Below are positions 47,420 through 59,955 of a DNA stretch of 64,000 bases, piece after piece. Numbering within the stretch: the first letter of the stretch is position 1; every line of letters starts with the position of its first letter. The notes beneath the pieces are model-generated. The model made no database searches. It was not told the DNA's origin and saw nothing but the letters and a program-made list of their open reading frames with translations. The position numbers were made by a program, and so were the translations under genes. The stretch covers positions 10,234,209-10,298,208 of the forward strand of contig CM057003.1 of assembly GCA_029891345.1 (NCBI GenBank), given 5' to 3'. This DNA comes from Dryococelus australis. Lineage: Eukaryota; Arthropoda; Insecta; Phasmatodea; Phasmatidae.

Positions 47420-47713
47420 AGTAGTTACAGAATTTGCAGAACTTGAAAAACGTGGTCGAACAACCGTAATAAATTTTACTACAAATTTTTAATTTTGTAT
47501 CAACTTATATTTAGTATATAAAAGCTTGGAGCAATATAGAACGTATACCTCATTTGGGCAACAGTAGTAAGAACATGTCTTGCCTAAGGTTCTTAACTTT
47601 TCCCAACAAGCTTTTATATACTAAATATAATTGATACAAAAATATTAATTTGTAGTAAAGTTTAGTATGGCTGTTCGACCACGACTTAAAGTTCTACAAA
47701 TTCTGTAACTACT
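47420..47713. repeat. Inverted repeat with about 110-bp arms
   Basis: The left arm (47420-47529) starts AGTAGTTACAGAATTTGCAG and ends TATATAAAAGCTTGG. The right arm (47607-47713) starts CAAGCTTTTATATACTAAAT and ends ACAAATTCTGTAACTACT. The spacer is about 77 bp. Weaker complementarity may continue outward. It is a probable foldback MITE with no coding content, unrelated to F1. Confidence 0.85.
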
Positions 47714-48933
47714 CCAATGAGTATTGTTATCTTTTTAGTTCATTTATAAATAAAAGCTTGGTTTTAAAGTTTATTTTTATCAGATAATTTTTATGTTTAA
47801 TTTGCAAATATTAAATTACGCGTGAGCCAGGTTTACCCACTTCATAAATGTGGAATATAACCAGAAACGAATAGAGTTTTGTTTTTCTGTGCCCAGTTTC
47901 CGCATTCGTCAGGAATTTTTTCTCCCTTTTCAAACAGCAAATTCACGTTGCCATTCCAAGCGTGGGCGACGATGTACGATCATGGGCCGGAAAAATTCTT
48001 CGTACAGTATCAAGGAATCGCCACTTACAAAACCACATGCCACTTTTTCAGCTACTGCAAGATCACACACTGGGTCGACGTTTACGCATACATGAAGCAT
48101 TTGATGATGCTGCCATCACCGCTATTACCGCCTTTTTAGCTTTATTTTTTTCGTCGATGTATAACACACCGTTGCTTCAGTGACACGGGCTATTTAATTC
48201 GCCGCACTGTCCCAGCTAAATTGACATGGTGCAGTGACCGTATATTATATTTAATTGCGCCGAAATTTCTGTAATCTCGTTAAATGCTTCACTCAAAAAA
48301 TTTTCAGGAAATCCAATGCGTTCATTACATCAAATATAAATTACCAGTTTTTTTTTTTTTTCGTATGCACGTATTCGAAAAAAAAATTATAGCGTGCAAA
48401 AAAAATACGACATAGCACCATTTAGATCACAAGTAACCCATTCTGATCATTATATTGTACGCGTAGAGTCTTGAAGAACGTCCAATTTCTTAATGTATTG
48501 TGATAGCATTGGCTGAATACACGCACCTTTCCAATTCTTAAATTCTTACTGCCTCAAAACGTTTTCAGCATATAACCTCTGATATTTTCCTTAGTTATTT
48601 CTTTTTTTCCAGTTCTTCAAACACCTTATTCTGTACTCACATGTTCGTGGAATTTATACCCAGCACCAAAATTACAATAATAGTTTTACAGTTGGACAAG
48701 GCCTCCCTGAGTGCCTTTGAAATAAATTGGATATTAATAGTTGAGTGCCAATATTAGGGATGTGAAATGTGTTTATCTCAGAGATTCATTGATTCAACTT
48801 GTAACTTGAACATTTATATGATTGAAAATTGCACCAAAATAACTACAGAAAATTTACGGGATATATATTAATATTCACACGGTATTCATAATAAAAAATC
48901 CACATTCCTCATTCCTAAAGCAGAAATGTAAAT
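47714..48933. other. AT-rich DNA with overlapping short frames, nothing recognised
   Basis: Three overlapping plus-strand frames of 73-86 codons (47850-48183) lack recognisable domains. Poly-T near 48348-48361 and A-rich runs follow. Confidence 0.45.
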
Positions 48934-50193
48934 TATAGTCCATTCACGGTTACTTAGCACTTTTCTAAAGCCCTGTTTGAGTTCTACTTCCGGTCACCGA
49001 TCACGTGTCCTTCTACTACATAAACACAACCATGTGTCGTTCTTAACTGTCAAATGCTTTGTTTACTGTTTTCAGCTGTTCAAAGAATTTTGTCATATTT
49101 CAAAAACTATTTAGTATGAATGTCATCAATTTAGGCCTATAACCTTATTTAGCTCAGCTTTATGACTTTAATACAATGTCTATATTGACGATAGTTCTTA
49201 CGGTTAATATTTTACATGATTGACATATTTGTTATACACGGCATAGCATATTACGTAAGCGTTAATATTTTGCCGCGACTGTGTTTAACCCTGTCAAAAC
49301 TGCGGGGAAAATAACTGTAGTATTTAACATCGTGTTATTGATATCCGTTGGATTATTTCGTTGAAAGGATGGCCTCAGTTGGAATAATAATTGAAACGAA
49401 GGCACAACCAGTCTAACGAAAAGACGCGGTGAATTCAAGCACGCAACTCGTGTCGCTTATTTTCTGTACGTAGCAGCGACAAACTTAAAAGAATGTGTTA
49501 AACACACGCACAAATAGCATTACCGTAACTTTTATTCCGCTCGTATTTCTATTTTCTAGGTTTATTTCATTATTTATTTAAATTTATCTGGCTGGGCTTA
49601 ATGTTTTGTTGGGGCTGTGGCAAACGTTCAAATCTCAGAAATGAAAGCACTTTACACAGTTGTGTTTGAAACACATACGGTAAGGTTACAACGTTGTGAT
49701 AAATAAATAGACGTGTTTTTCATAATAGAAACAATTCACGGTTATAACGTGCAAATTTCGGACGTCTGATGTTTTATCATCACATACACACTGGTCCAAG
49801 GTAACGTAATGACTACAATATTATTCCGCCCACACAGCGGGCACGACGCACGTCACGGTATATTTATTCCTGTCGTAGAAGAACATATTCATCACAACAT
49901 CGTAAATTGCCTGGGCAGGGTTAAAAAAAAACATAACGTGTACAAACTTGACGCTTCGTTCTGAAACACGCCTTGTCACGTCGCCACGCCACTGCTAGTC
50001 GCCACTTCTGCCAACTTCGGATTTGTAACCATCCCGCCATAACATCTAAATAATTATTCAAAAAATATAAACTCGTTTCAGTTGTAAATTACACATTCAA
50101 AAAAATCATTACTTTTCCTGTAACAAGTATGAAATATGCTAAAATTGAAAAAACCTGTATGATTTCTGCTTCTACTAGCGGTACGAAACTTCC

Positions 50194-50283
<90 letters not shown>

Positions 50284-50610
50284 CGCGACAAGCTCCGCTC
50301 CGGCTGTTGAAGTTTCTTTCTCGAACGAAAAAAAAACCATGTCACTAGGACCCTACGCATGGTAATCTGCGCTGATATTTTTAACTTTGACAATTAAATA
50401 TGTTTCCTTCAGTGCTACCTAAAAATTTTAATATATCAATTGGCAATGTTTTATTTACAAATAGCATACAAAAAACTAGGCTAAAACAATATTTTATACC
50501 ATGAACTACTTCTTAATAGCCGTTGCTGACACATCGCTACTAAGTGTTTTTAATTCGTATTTAATACGAAATAAATGCACAAAGTTTATATGGACAACTG
50601 TAACACAAAC
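48934..50610. mobile_element. TIR element E2, right end eroded
   Basis: The left terminus TATAGTCCATTCACGGTTAC continues with AGCACTTTTCTAAAGCCCTG and TTCTACTTCC, the shared head. The interior follows E1 in order: TTTGTTTACTGTTTTCAG, ATTTTGCCGCGACTGTG, ACGCAACTCGTGTCGC, CAACATCGTAAATTGC, CTACTAGCGGTACGAAAC. Similarity continues to about 50600 (TTATAGCCGTTGC-like block, then AAATAAATGCAC). The right TIR was not found. It contains the microsatellite cassette absent from E1. Confidence 0.75.
50196..50312. repeat. Microsatellite cassette in E2: (TA)n, (GA)n, unique head
   Basis: (TA)n at 50196-50252 and (GA)n at 50253-50281 are followed by GCGCGACAAGCTCCGC then TCCGGCTGTTGAAG. It is the reverse complement, in the same order, of the cassette at 26588-26716. 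At the equivalent place E1 has only a short GAGTATGAAAGAGAC and a partial GAGCGACAAGCCTCGC. Confidence 0.85.
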
Positions 50611-51060
50611 AGTATACAAGTAAAGCATTTCGTTCAAATGTAGTACGTTTTGAAAGCGTAGGTCTAACTGAATTAAGCAAACTGTATGTCTCAATTCAAG
50701 GAAAGTATTAGCAAGCTACAAATAAAATACTGTCGGACGCTATTTTTATAGTATTTTTAAAAATGAGCTCTTTGTTTAGAGCCTGTTTTCTTTTGAGATT
50801 TTATTAAGACACTGCTTCTGTTTTAAGTAACAATAGGAAAAAGTTTAAATCAGAGTATATCTTAATGACGTAAATAATTGATTTACTTTTTCCCATTTTG
50901 AATTTATATATTATTACATTTATATTAATAATAACTTTAACGTCCATATATAAAGAGAACATAAACATGAGCAAGAGCTAATTGGTGAAAAACTGTGAAT
51001 GACGATACCATGGCACTGCAATAGTGTTTTTTTTTTTTTACTAAGAATGGAGGTAAAAAA

Positions 51061-51591
51061 TTACCAAAAGAAAACACTTTTAGTGAATCCGGCTACAATC
51101 GAACCTGCTACCACCAGAACACAGCTCAAACTTGCCAACGCACTATCCAAACTCAATACATGACTGCTGGTTGAAAGTCTTAGATCTCGTTGTATATTCG
51201 GCGTATCTTTTACAGCAACTCGTTTCAGAAATACTGTTTGCAAGCGGTCGTTGGTTGTAAAGTTGAATTTGAAGACCGGCCAGGAAACTGTATTGTAAAA
51301 AAAAAAACCCATCTCTTCCTCGCCAGCAGCACTTTCTTCGTAAGAAATGTCTTTAACACTTTGAAAACTATGCCCAAGTATAGCGCGGGCAAAGCTAGTA
51401 TGACTATTTCTCTGCCCATAAACCACAAAAGTGCTTTGGATGTAGCTACTCTGTTTCCTTATTTTTATCGCGATATTATCACAAAACAACACAGCACTTA
51501 TAACAATTTTCGTAAATAAAAACGAAAATTTTTCAACAATTTCTGAAATGAGCCCGATGGACTCTAAATACTGTTCATCGCGAAATACCAT
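51061..51591 (-). CDS. Unrecognised 176-residue ORF, hypothetical
   Basis: This is the longest open frame in the window that is not in a tandem array. The start follows a CCAA context with G at +4. Residues about 20-40 (FSFLFTKIVISAVLFCDNIAI) and about 150-172 (ASLSCVLVVAGSIVAGFTKS) are hydrophobic enough to be membrane segments. Between them is a polar stretch with EESAAGEEE. I recognise no domain. Other frames here are also partly open (109 codons plus), so chance is possible. A CCAAT-containing promoter-like segment lies just upstream (51595-51800), which is the main reason to list it. No intron signals were assessed as necessary. Confidence 0.25.
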   Translation of the reverse strand: MVFRDEQYLESIGLISEIVEKFSFLFTKIVISAVLFCDNIAIKIRKQSSYIQSTFVVYGQRNSHTSFARAILGHSFQSVKDISYEESAAGEEEMGFFFYNTVSWPVFKFNFTTNDRLQTVFLKRVAVKDTPNIQRDLRLSTSSHVLSLDSALASLSCVLVVAGSIVAGFTKSVFFW

Positions 51592-51594
51592 TTG

Positions 51595-51800
51595 GTTGGC
51601 TGACTGCCAACACCACTTTTAGTTGGCTAACATACGGCTTATAACGAAAGCCGGGGGCGGTTTTGACCAATAGGACGACGGTAAAACAGAACAGAGACCA
51701 ATAGAATAAGGTGTCTTTGCATTGGTGTAAATAAGCGACTCACTTCTAGCTTGTCTTTTACGCTGGTAAAAGTTTGCCGACTCCAAAGTGTTAAATCATG
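51595..51800. promoter_or_regulatory. CCAAT-rich, possibly bidirectional promoter
   Basis: There are two GACCAATAG motifs (near 51665 and 51697) and a CATTGGTG (near 51721). TGTAAATAAGCG is a weak plus-strand TATA, and on the minus strand CGTTATAAGCCG lies about 50 bp upstream of the 51591 start. Motif order allows transcription either way. Confidence 0.35.
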
Positions 51801-52222
51801 CCATGAGACGTCCCCTCTTACAGTTCGAGAATTTGGGAGAAAAATGGTCTGAGAAAATTCTGTCTCCCCCCACCCCTTTCTCATCAAAACCTCGCTGGTT
51901 TCGTCAGACGGGCAAGAATCACACTTTGTTTATGGTAGCTATAAAATTGGGGTTGTGTTCGTGACTGGGAAAGAGAGGGTGTTTGGAGAGGGGAGGGGGG
52001 GGGAGATACAGATGAATTTCTCGGAGGCACACGTTTACGCTCGCATGTTCGAGGCAATCTTAGCTTCTTAGGCGGAAGGGAGAGAAGGGACGGCTGGGAG
52101 GCGTTTAGACTGTAAAATGCAGCGATGCCTGGCGTCTCGACGTCTCGGCGCCTGCCGTGGCGCAACATCTCCAGACCCACGACGGGACGGCCTCGCGAGC
52201 AAGCCTGGTCCACACGTGTTTA
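51801..52222. other. GC-rich segment
   Basis: A GC- and purine-rich stretch with GGGGAGGGGGGGGGAG near 51990. The minus-strand 109-codon frame has no recognised domain. It may be part of the same regulatory region as 51595-51800. Confidence 0.35.
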
Positions 52223-53243
52223 CAGACAAGCTGAGAACTTCCGGAAGCCTTGCTTGAGATCTACCTGCGTGCGCATTGTGTATTCGTCCTCTCGTACGTC
52301 AAATTGACATTTCCACGAGCCTGCTCACTTAATTCTTGCGTCGGCCAAGTGAAACCGTTTATAGGCTGTTCACGGTAAAGTGAACATTTTTAGGCCCTAG
52401 TTACTTTTTTTTATTTCAGCCATTTTTTATACTTTTGACTACTTTTTAAAATAAATACAGTGTGCACATTTCACCGCACTCAGAAGTTAACACCTAAGAC
52501 TAAAATTAAATATATTTACTGACTATTATTACAAATAAGAAGGCTTTCAAAAGTGCTCACTTTACCATGAATAGGCTGTAAGTAATTATTATACCAGTTA
52601 AGGCTGTTGCCTGTTTTGAAAGCAATAAGAATTTGGTATAGGAAAATATACGTTAACGAAATTCGATTTTTTGAAGTCAATTTCGATGACATTTACTTGA
52701 AATAAAAACTAAGTGGGAGAAATTATACTCTAGTTTGAATCTAGGCAAATATAACAATTTGTTTTTCACTCTTTCCATTTAATTATAAATATTTCTAATC
52801 TTTCCAGGAAACCGTCTATACGTAAATATTATAAAAGGCTTCGATAGCATGGAACCGCGTATTTTTCTGCTCAAAAAAGTCCCGGGTTGTATAGATCTAT
52901 CTTTAACAGGGACGCCAAAAACCCAATTTCATTAACATGTATTTCCCTATTCCAAAGTGTGGCTGCTTTCAAACCAGACGAGAGCCTTAATAGTTCACAA
53001 ATCTGCTAATTCTTACATTTATAAGCATTTAAAAAGCAAAGAGCAAAATAAATCATTTCAGTACTAACAAATGTTTACTTAACACCTTTAATTCAACATT
53101 AAGTCGAGTAACTACTCTCGCTCCGTTGTTATAATCTTTACTGAGCGCATTATATACAGGATGTTCGTTTACATGCAGGCGAGGGCGGTGACATTCTGCA
53201 AAAGTTTATTTCAAAAGCGCTCACTTAACCCTTAAGAGCGAAT
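52223..53243 (-). mobile_element. MITE family B, copy B5, split by insertions
   Basis: Reverse orientation. The head is at the left (GAGAACTTCCGGAAGCCTTG, CTTGAGATCTACCTGCG, TATTCGTCCTCTCGTACG) through CGTCGGCCAAGTGAAACCG, ending at 52359. C2 then intervenes, followed by about 400 bp of unassigned DNA. Family B sequence resumes near 52985 (ACAAATCTGCTAATTC, AGAGCAAAATAAATCATTTC) and ends at AAAAGCGCTCACTTAACCC. This gives a clear insertion order. Confidence 0.7.
52360..52580. mobile_element. MITE family C, copy C2 (221 bp), nested in B5
   Basis: TATAGGCTGTTCACGGTAAAG at the left pairs with CTCACTTTACCATGAATAGG at the right. The body resembles C3 (GTGCACATTTCACCGCACTC, AAGTTAACACCTAAGAC). Confidence 0.85.
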
Positions 53244-54330
53244 GTTTGTGTAACCGGCTACTTTACGCCTTTAAGAACATTTTTTTTTTATAGCTATCTG
53301 GTTTCGAAAGGTTCAAAGTGTTGAATTAGAGTCTAAGCGCGGCGTACTGCATTTGTGTCACAAGCTACGAAAGGAATAAAAACTACCTTTCCTCTACAGT
53401 TTACGGTTTAAACTATTTATTAAATGAATGTTATCAGTTTCGCTTGACTGAACAAAAATATATTTACAAGCCTGACCCCTATGTTCAACAAAATTCAGAG
53501 TACCAATACTCGCTCACCTGTTTATAAATCGCGTTAATACTGAATCAGCATGTTCTGCACACCATAAAGATTGCATTGAATGCAATTTGACTGGGGAAAA
53601 AAAAAACTAGGAGCAAAGTCTAGTATGCTGCAGAATTTGAAAAATTAAGGCTTTTGAGTGTTATATTTTGAAAACTATAATGATTTGACAACTAATAACT
53701 CCATTAAGAGGGCACTTTTCGAAAGTTCTTTCAGATAATCAAATAAAAAAATGAGAAATATGACCTTAAGTTGTATGTTCGGCCAATAGCTGACTGCATA
53801 GTATGCTTTTAGTTTTATAAGACTTCTCTTTTTTCGCTTGGCAGTGATTGCTCCCGCGTGCTTTTCACTCGTCTTCATACATGAACCATATCGAAATTAA
53901 TACCTGAGCCAAAATAGTTTTCGATTATTTTTGTAAATTTATATTTGCTAAGAAACAGAATTTTGTAGGAATCAAACACAGCAGGAAATCGGCTGATAAT
54001 TAAGATGCCATTTTTCCAAGCAGCAAAAAATAAATATATATTTTATTGTTAGGAAAATTGACAGACGGGTTAATATACACAGTGGAAAACGACAGAAATA
54101 ATCTGTTTCACTTTACAGATGACAAAGTCGTCAATAATTATTTTCTTATATGATGCAATATTAAAAAACACAAACCACACTCTTCGGGTGGGAAAACTTG
54201 ATGGTTTTGGGCCCACCTTACTTTAATGCGCAACAAGATCTCCACGAGGTAAAAGTGAAGGTATCATTATGAGAAGAGAGAGAAAAAAAAAAAACAGAAA
54301 GTCTCGCTAGAAGTGTTTCACGAGCTAAGA
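53244..54330. other. AT-rich DNA, nothing recognised
   Basis: No gene or repeat was supported. Confidence 0.5.
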
Positions 54331-54995
54331 CGCTAAACTCATCACCGTGGCCCGAGCAAGCTTCGGGCACGCGTCAAAACACTTTGCCGCAGGGGAAAGT
54401 TTATGCAAGGCGATAGATAGCCCCTGGGAAATTTCCCTCCTGAGGGAATTTCCAATTAGCTCAACCCTCTGCCCCCTTTTCGACCCTCCGTCCCACGCCA
54501 TGGGGTCCACCCCTATCCCCCCACCCCAAAAACTCACCGTGGAAGGCGAGTGAATGCAAAACAACTCCCAGGGACGGGTCGATCCGTACACCCCAATTTT
54601 CTCCTGCCTGGAACCCTTCTCCTCTCTTTGCCCGGCGGAAAGAATGTCCTTAATTACATTCCTCCCACACCTGCCTGCGCAAGGCGGAGGCTAATTAATT
54701 GCGCGTCCCCACATACCCGGTCACATGCGGGCTTCTTGTTGGAAAGAGAGACCGGCAAGGGGGGGGGGGGGGTTGTTTGGGGGGAGGCTGCCAATCTCAT
54801 CTTCTCTGCTAACGCCCCGCGCGGACTGCTGCCATTACGCCCCCAGAGAGCGGATAGGCCGCAGCCGCTTGGCCGCTGCTCGATGTCCGAGATGAGCTGC
54901 TGGTTTCCAACGCAACTGGATTATACAGTCACTTGCTGGTTGCAGCTCTGGTATTTTGCACTGCGATCTAGCTTTAGCTCCTAAACGCTCTTCAT
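54331..54995. other. GC-rich island with poly-G run
   Basis: A strong GC shift with a 14-G run (54759-54772) and AT-rich homeodomain-like sites inside GC-rich sequence (CTAATTAATTGCGCG, CCAATTAGCTC). The 144-codon plus-strand frame is open by composition and ends shortly before a SINE. It has no recognised domain. A cis-regulatory region is plausible. Confidence 0.35.
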
Positions 54996-55032
54996 GGATT
55001 ATGCGGATTTATGAAGTTTTCTTACTGAACAC

Positions 55033-55265
55033 GAAGCCGCGGTGGTGTAGTGGTTAAGCTACTGGCCACCCCCTTAGGTGAACCGGGTTCAATTCCCGGC
55101 GGGGTCACTCCTGGATTTTCGCATGTGGCGGGTTTTCTCGGGGATCTCCGTTTCCTTCCACCCTTGCATTCCGGCGCTGCTCCATACTCAGATCACTCCA
55201 TCCTCATCGGTCGGCTCTCAAGACCTCGATGTTGAAAGCATCCCAAATCTCTCCACTATTACAAA
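55033..55265 (+). mobile_element. tRNA-derived SINE (copy 1, best preserved head)
   Basis: The head begins GCCGCGG and carries TGGTGTAGTGGTTAAGC (A box, from 55043) and GGGTTCAATTCCC (B box, 55085-55097) with a paired T arm. The acceptor halves do not pair, so it is not a functional tRNA. The body follows: TTTTCGCATGTGGCG, GGGTTTTCTCGGGGATCTCC (55130-55149), GCGCTGCTCCATACTCA and GGCTCTCAAGACCTCGATG. The internal pol III promoter could still be active. Confidence 0.88.
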
Positions 55266-57430
55266 AAAGCTCATTCCTGTTGCAAGTAGCAGCATAAGCT
55301 GTTCACGAACCTAATGTGTTGTCCTACGCTGGCCTGAACTACGATAAAACAGTACACATCACGAAAAATGTTTCATTGTCACGTCCAAAATAGATCATTA
55401 ATCTGTTTTATGTGTGAAATGGCTTGTGTATTGAAAGAGAAACCAAATGTTTTAATAAATTAGAGTTTGTTTGGAAGTTTTATTTCGTACACAGCGCAGA
55501 ACGTGCTCAAGGTTGAAAGCGTCTCCAAACTTATCACAAACTTGGCAACGGTGCAGATGATTCTGCTTCCCTCCCCCTCCCTCCCTCCAGGAATGTTCGT
55601 GGCAATTGTTTGATTACCCCACAGACAGTAATGTTCTTGTCAATCAGTTACTCCTTCTTGGTACCTGGGTTTCATGAACTTATGGTGCTAGTCTCATCCC
55701 GAAGCGTGAATTCGATATTCACAAGGATTTCGAGAGCAATAAAATAAACTATACATTGTAAAACCGTCCAGTATGCAGGGGATGAATGTAATATTCCCGA
55801 TGGATAAAAAAAAAACAGACTTTGTGATCTCTACATAATCATTAGTCAAATTAATGATTTAAGATTTTTAAACTGAAAATGCACAGGAGAACTTTTGTTT
55901 TATCACTCATGTAAGATTAGTATACATATAATATAACCATGATGAAGTGAATCACTGCTCAGTTATATATTAAAATGTTTGGGTGGACAATCAGTGGCGC
56001 ATAATCAATATGTGTCTATAAGGAAAACAGACAACTCAAGAAATTTTCGCCTTATGAGGTGATTACAGAAAATGCCGGTTTGGTGTTGGTCAACCTTCTT
56101 GCAAAATATTCTACAGTGATGAAGAATAAATAATTTTACTGAGAGATCGTAAACCACATTTCTTTACGTCAAAATCTTATTTATAGTTCTGTGCACCACT
56201 CCTCTTATACTCTCACGTTGTAGTTAACTAAATAAAGACCATACATGAGCGTAATGCAGTGTGACTAGTAGTCACTCCGCTTTTGTAGCTGTGTGAATTA
56301 TGCTATATTTTATGAAGCCCATTCAGCTGTATGAAAATAATCACTGCGAAATAGTACAAAACTAGTAACTTTGACTGATTTTGAGATATTTTTACGAATA
56401 CAAACCAGTTTAAAATAAAAACAATAATATCCCTTGTGGCTTAAAAAAAAAGCAGTTGTTTTAATAAATTTATAGATATTGTGACACTAATCGGGAATCG
56501 CATTTATTCGTGAGATCAATGTCACAAACTATTTAATTCTGTAATAAGTATTTATCTTAAAACAAGTGAAAATGTTTACGAATGGTGTGTTGTCGACGAA
56601 AATCACTTCATCACATTTCGATTTTATGCTGTTTGGAAAATAGGGGGCGCGGAATAGCTCACATATGAAAGTAATATAAACACATTAAAAATGACACAAT
56701 ATATGTTGCTTAGCCGTTATCAGAACTCAATAAATTGTGTTGTTAGGTATAGCCTAGTAATTTCGAACATAGTGGTTACAGGAAAGAGGAGAAATAACTT
56801 GTTAATTTTTATAGTGTTGTTTTGATATTACCCAGAATAATCCTTACCTTGGTCACGTGTACATAATTCAAAAGTTTCAACTCTCTAAGAGGTAACTGCT
56901 CGCGTTATTTATGAAGAAGTGTAATATTTCAATACATGTTAACTGTATATTTAGCAGGTTTCTCTCTATAAGGCATTTTACACAACGTAACACACATACA
57001 GATTTAGAAAATTCAACTTGTTTGACATTACTTTTATTCCACTACACATTCGGCAACCTGGAGACTTTAGTGGTGTTGGGTCTTTAAATATTTGATTTGT
57101 CTAATCTAGCTCTCTAGTTATCATGGAAAAAACATAATTCCTTGAAATATCTTTAAAAGACCACATTTTCGAATATTAAAATGAAAACTTGTAGCCACAA
57201 CTCCCGAGTGGCGTATACGGTGACAGGCAGTTATCTAGGCGCGGTGATGCAGTGCAAGGGGGTCGCCGGAGAAAGTGGAAAAAAGGGGTGGGAAAAGGGA
57301 TGCGCGCGCAGCCGACAGCCGTGTATCGGCTGTTCGAAAAACATAGGTAGCAGACAATGCGCATGATTGAAGATGGAAGAGAATGGTAACTCGCAGAGAT
57401 GCAGTAAAGTTATTCACATCAGAGACTGGG
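55266..57430. other. AT-rich DNA, nothing recognised
   Basis: About 2.1 kb without supported features, apart from a short CCCTCCCTCCCTCC run near 55572 and a small GC-rich patch at 57230-57330. Confidence 0.5.
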
Positions 57431-57624
57431 AAATACTAAATACTCCGATACTCCGATACTGACGACATTTACCATCGTTCGCATTTAGTACAGCCATTAT
57501 AAATACTAAATACTCCGATACTGACGACATTTACCATCGTTCGCATTTAGTACAGCCATTATAAATACTAAATACTCCGATACTGACGATATTTACCATC
57601 GTTCGCATTTAGTACAGCCATTAT
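57431..57624. repeat. 62-bp tandem repeat, 3 units
   Basis: Units start at 57431, 57501 and 57563. The first is 70 bp because ACTCCGAT is duplicated inside it. Each contains ACGACATTTACCATCGTTCG and TTTAGTACAGCCATTATA. The copies are nearly identical. Confidence 0.92.
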
Positions 57625-59381
57625 AAATTCAGTAAAATTAGTTCTCTTTTCTTTTTAGGTATTGAAATTTAACGTTGTTAAAAAAGTATTTTTTAAAGAA
57701 CTGCTTAAGAATTTACATATGAAACATATTTACATACCAGAATTTTAATGAAATTGAGATAGTTTGTGTAGAAGATATTAGCTCTACAGATTTTTTGTCT
57801 ATCTTACCTATTCGCCTTTAAATTTAGGAAGTGCTTGTAGGTAAAAGATTTTGTAACTAAAGCTGCACTTTTTTTAATACACAGGGGCCTATCACATTCA
57901 GTAAAACTTATCCACAACAACTGAAAATATTGCGTCTTTTTTTACGGCGTAAAGTGTGATGACAAATATGTATCTATTTATCTGCCTACATCATCTGTAA
58001 GTGTATAACTATCAGTAGCAATTATTATATTAACATCTATCTGCTGCAGTTTTATTGAACTAGAATGGTCGCCCGATGAAGAAAAAAATCTCGCACACTG
58101 TGCACATCGATGAACCTGTCTTAAGATCAATGATGCATCCATTTATGGTAACCATCTTGCCTGCATAGTTACTGGCAACCAGCTTATCTTTTATCTTATG
58201 ACATTTGTGAACTCGGGCTGAAGTACAATGCCGCTCCACCTTAAAAAATAGAGGGTTTTTTTTTTGTGAGAGAGAAATGATAGGTTTTTAAAATACGTTA
58301 TTTACGTTGCTGGTGCTTGTATAACAGCTTAACACTCTTTCACTTCTAATTAGAATCATACTTCGTGCATTCCGATAGACGAAATCTGTAGGAGGGTGTT
58401 TTACTGCCGCATCGAATAATTCCGTGAACTGTATTCTGATATTTAGGAGCGATTAAATCACTGGATTTGCACATGTTTTCGGTCCCTTTATTGGCGAGTA
58501 GCCTCATGATGCTGCCTTCCTACAGATGCTTCTCAGCTCACCACGAGCAACCCCTTGCCCTTGTTGTTGAACGAAGAACTCGTTCTTGAGGTCCCGGCCT
58601 CGAGGACCACAAACACCAACCAGTATTGAGTCGCAACAGGGGGTGAGCTACATTATGCATAATCAGCCGACTCTCCCAGTAGGCACCGGTGGGCTGACAT
58701 CACTGGCAAAGCCACCTGTTAGGATAATTGTAAAATATATTCAACAACACTACTTCTTTAATATGGCTATCAACTTTATGTGATACTATTATATCTAATT
58801 TGTAGGGATTATTAATATTTACATATTTTAGTTTACAGATAATTTGGCAATACAGTTAAGCTTGAAATCATATATATATATATAACATATTTTTACTGCA
58901 TCACATTAATTATCTCGGCATACTGTTAACGTGCATTTATACTCATTATAAACTAAAAAAATATACACAGCAGCTGATTAGATACTTTTTGTTGAATACC
59001 ATTACACGAGTCTCTGTACACATTTTACTTGCAATATTAGTGTGGCTTATTTTGTAACTTTGTGTCCTTTATTATTAACTATGTTATAGTACGGTTCATA
59101 CACGTGTGTGTGTGTGTGGGAACGTACGTATTCTTAAAATGTGAAATTTACAAACTTCGTCTCTAGGGCTGTGCAGCGAATGTTGTCCGTCCTGCTCTTA
59201 TACGGCCGGCGTCCGACGGCTGTCGCACAGCCATTGACCTGTCTGTAATGGACACCCCTCAAGCCAGGACTAGGGAATTCGCGTGCCGATATAACTGCCG
59301 GTCACTGTACATAGATACTGTAGTTTGGTTTAAATGCACATTCGCTGAAATATCTCTTGTTGTTGAAACGGCAAATTACAC

Positions 59382-59429
<48 letters not shown>

Positions 59430-59955
59430 TACGTACACAAAACAAGGATATTATTGACATGCCTTCTTTCCACAAATAGTAACGTAGCTCTACATGAAAA
59501 TAAATCTCCGGAAGAAGCAGCAAAACATAAAAATTACTCATAATTGCAAATAACAATGTCACGGATTGCCGTGGTTCAATTATTTTACATTTCCATCAGT
59601 CTAGTTATATAATATGAGGTGTAACGTATATGCACGTAAATTGTTGAAATACATTTTTTTCGCGCATTTTAAAAAGTTACTTGAAGAACGTACGGTACAA
59701 AAATACTACGCACAAATGAGAAGCTGAACAAAATATCTCATAAAATAAAATTTTTTAATTATTTTGAAAAATATTTTTAAACTATGATTTGTACCTCAGC
59801 TACCATTCACTATCAATCCAAGATTGTTTTTCAAGCAGTTTGCTATATGGATATTATCAATTTCAAAAGATGAATCGTGTAACAGACATATAAATAAATA
59901 GACAATGCGTTAAAATCATAAGCTAGGAACATATCTCGACAAGAAAATCGTCAGA
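57625..59955. other. AT-rich DNA with a (GA)n microsatellite
   Basis: (GA)n lies at 59383-59424, with short (TA) and (TG) tracts near 58870 and 59105. A small GC-rich patch is at 59180-59290. No gene was supported. Confidence 0.5.

Noticed and set aside
54550-54984. 144-codon plus-strand frame
   Set aside because: It runs through a 14-G homopolymer and GC-rich DNA with no domain and no splice or promoter support.
55036-55108. Functional tRNA gene at the SINE head
   Set aside because: A and B boxes and the T arm are good, but acceptor halves do not pair and the sequence continues into a SINE body found at two other loci.
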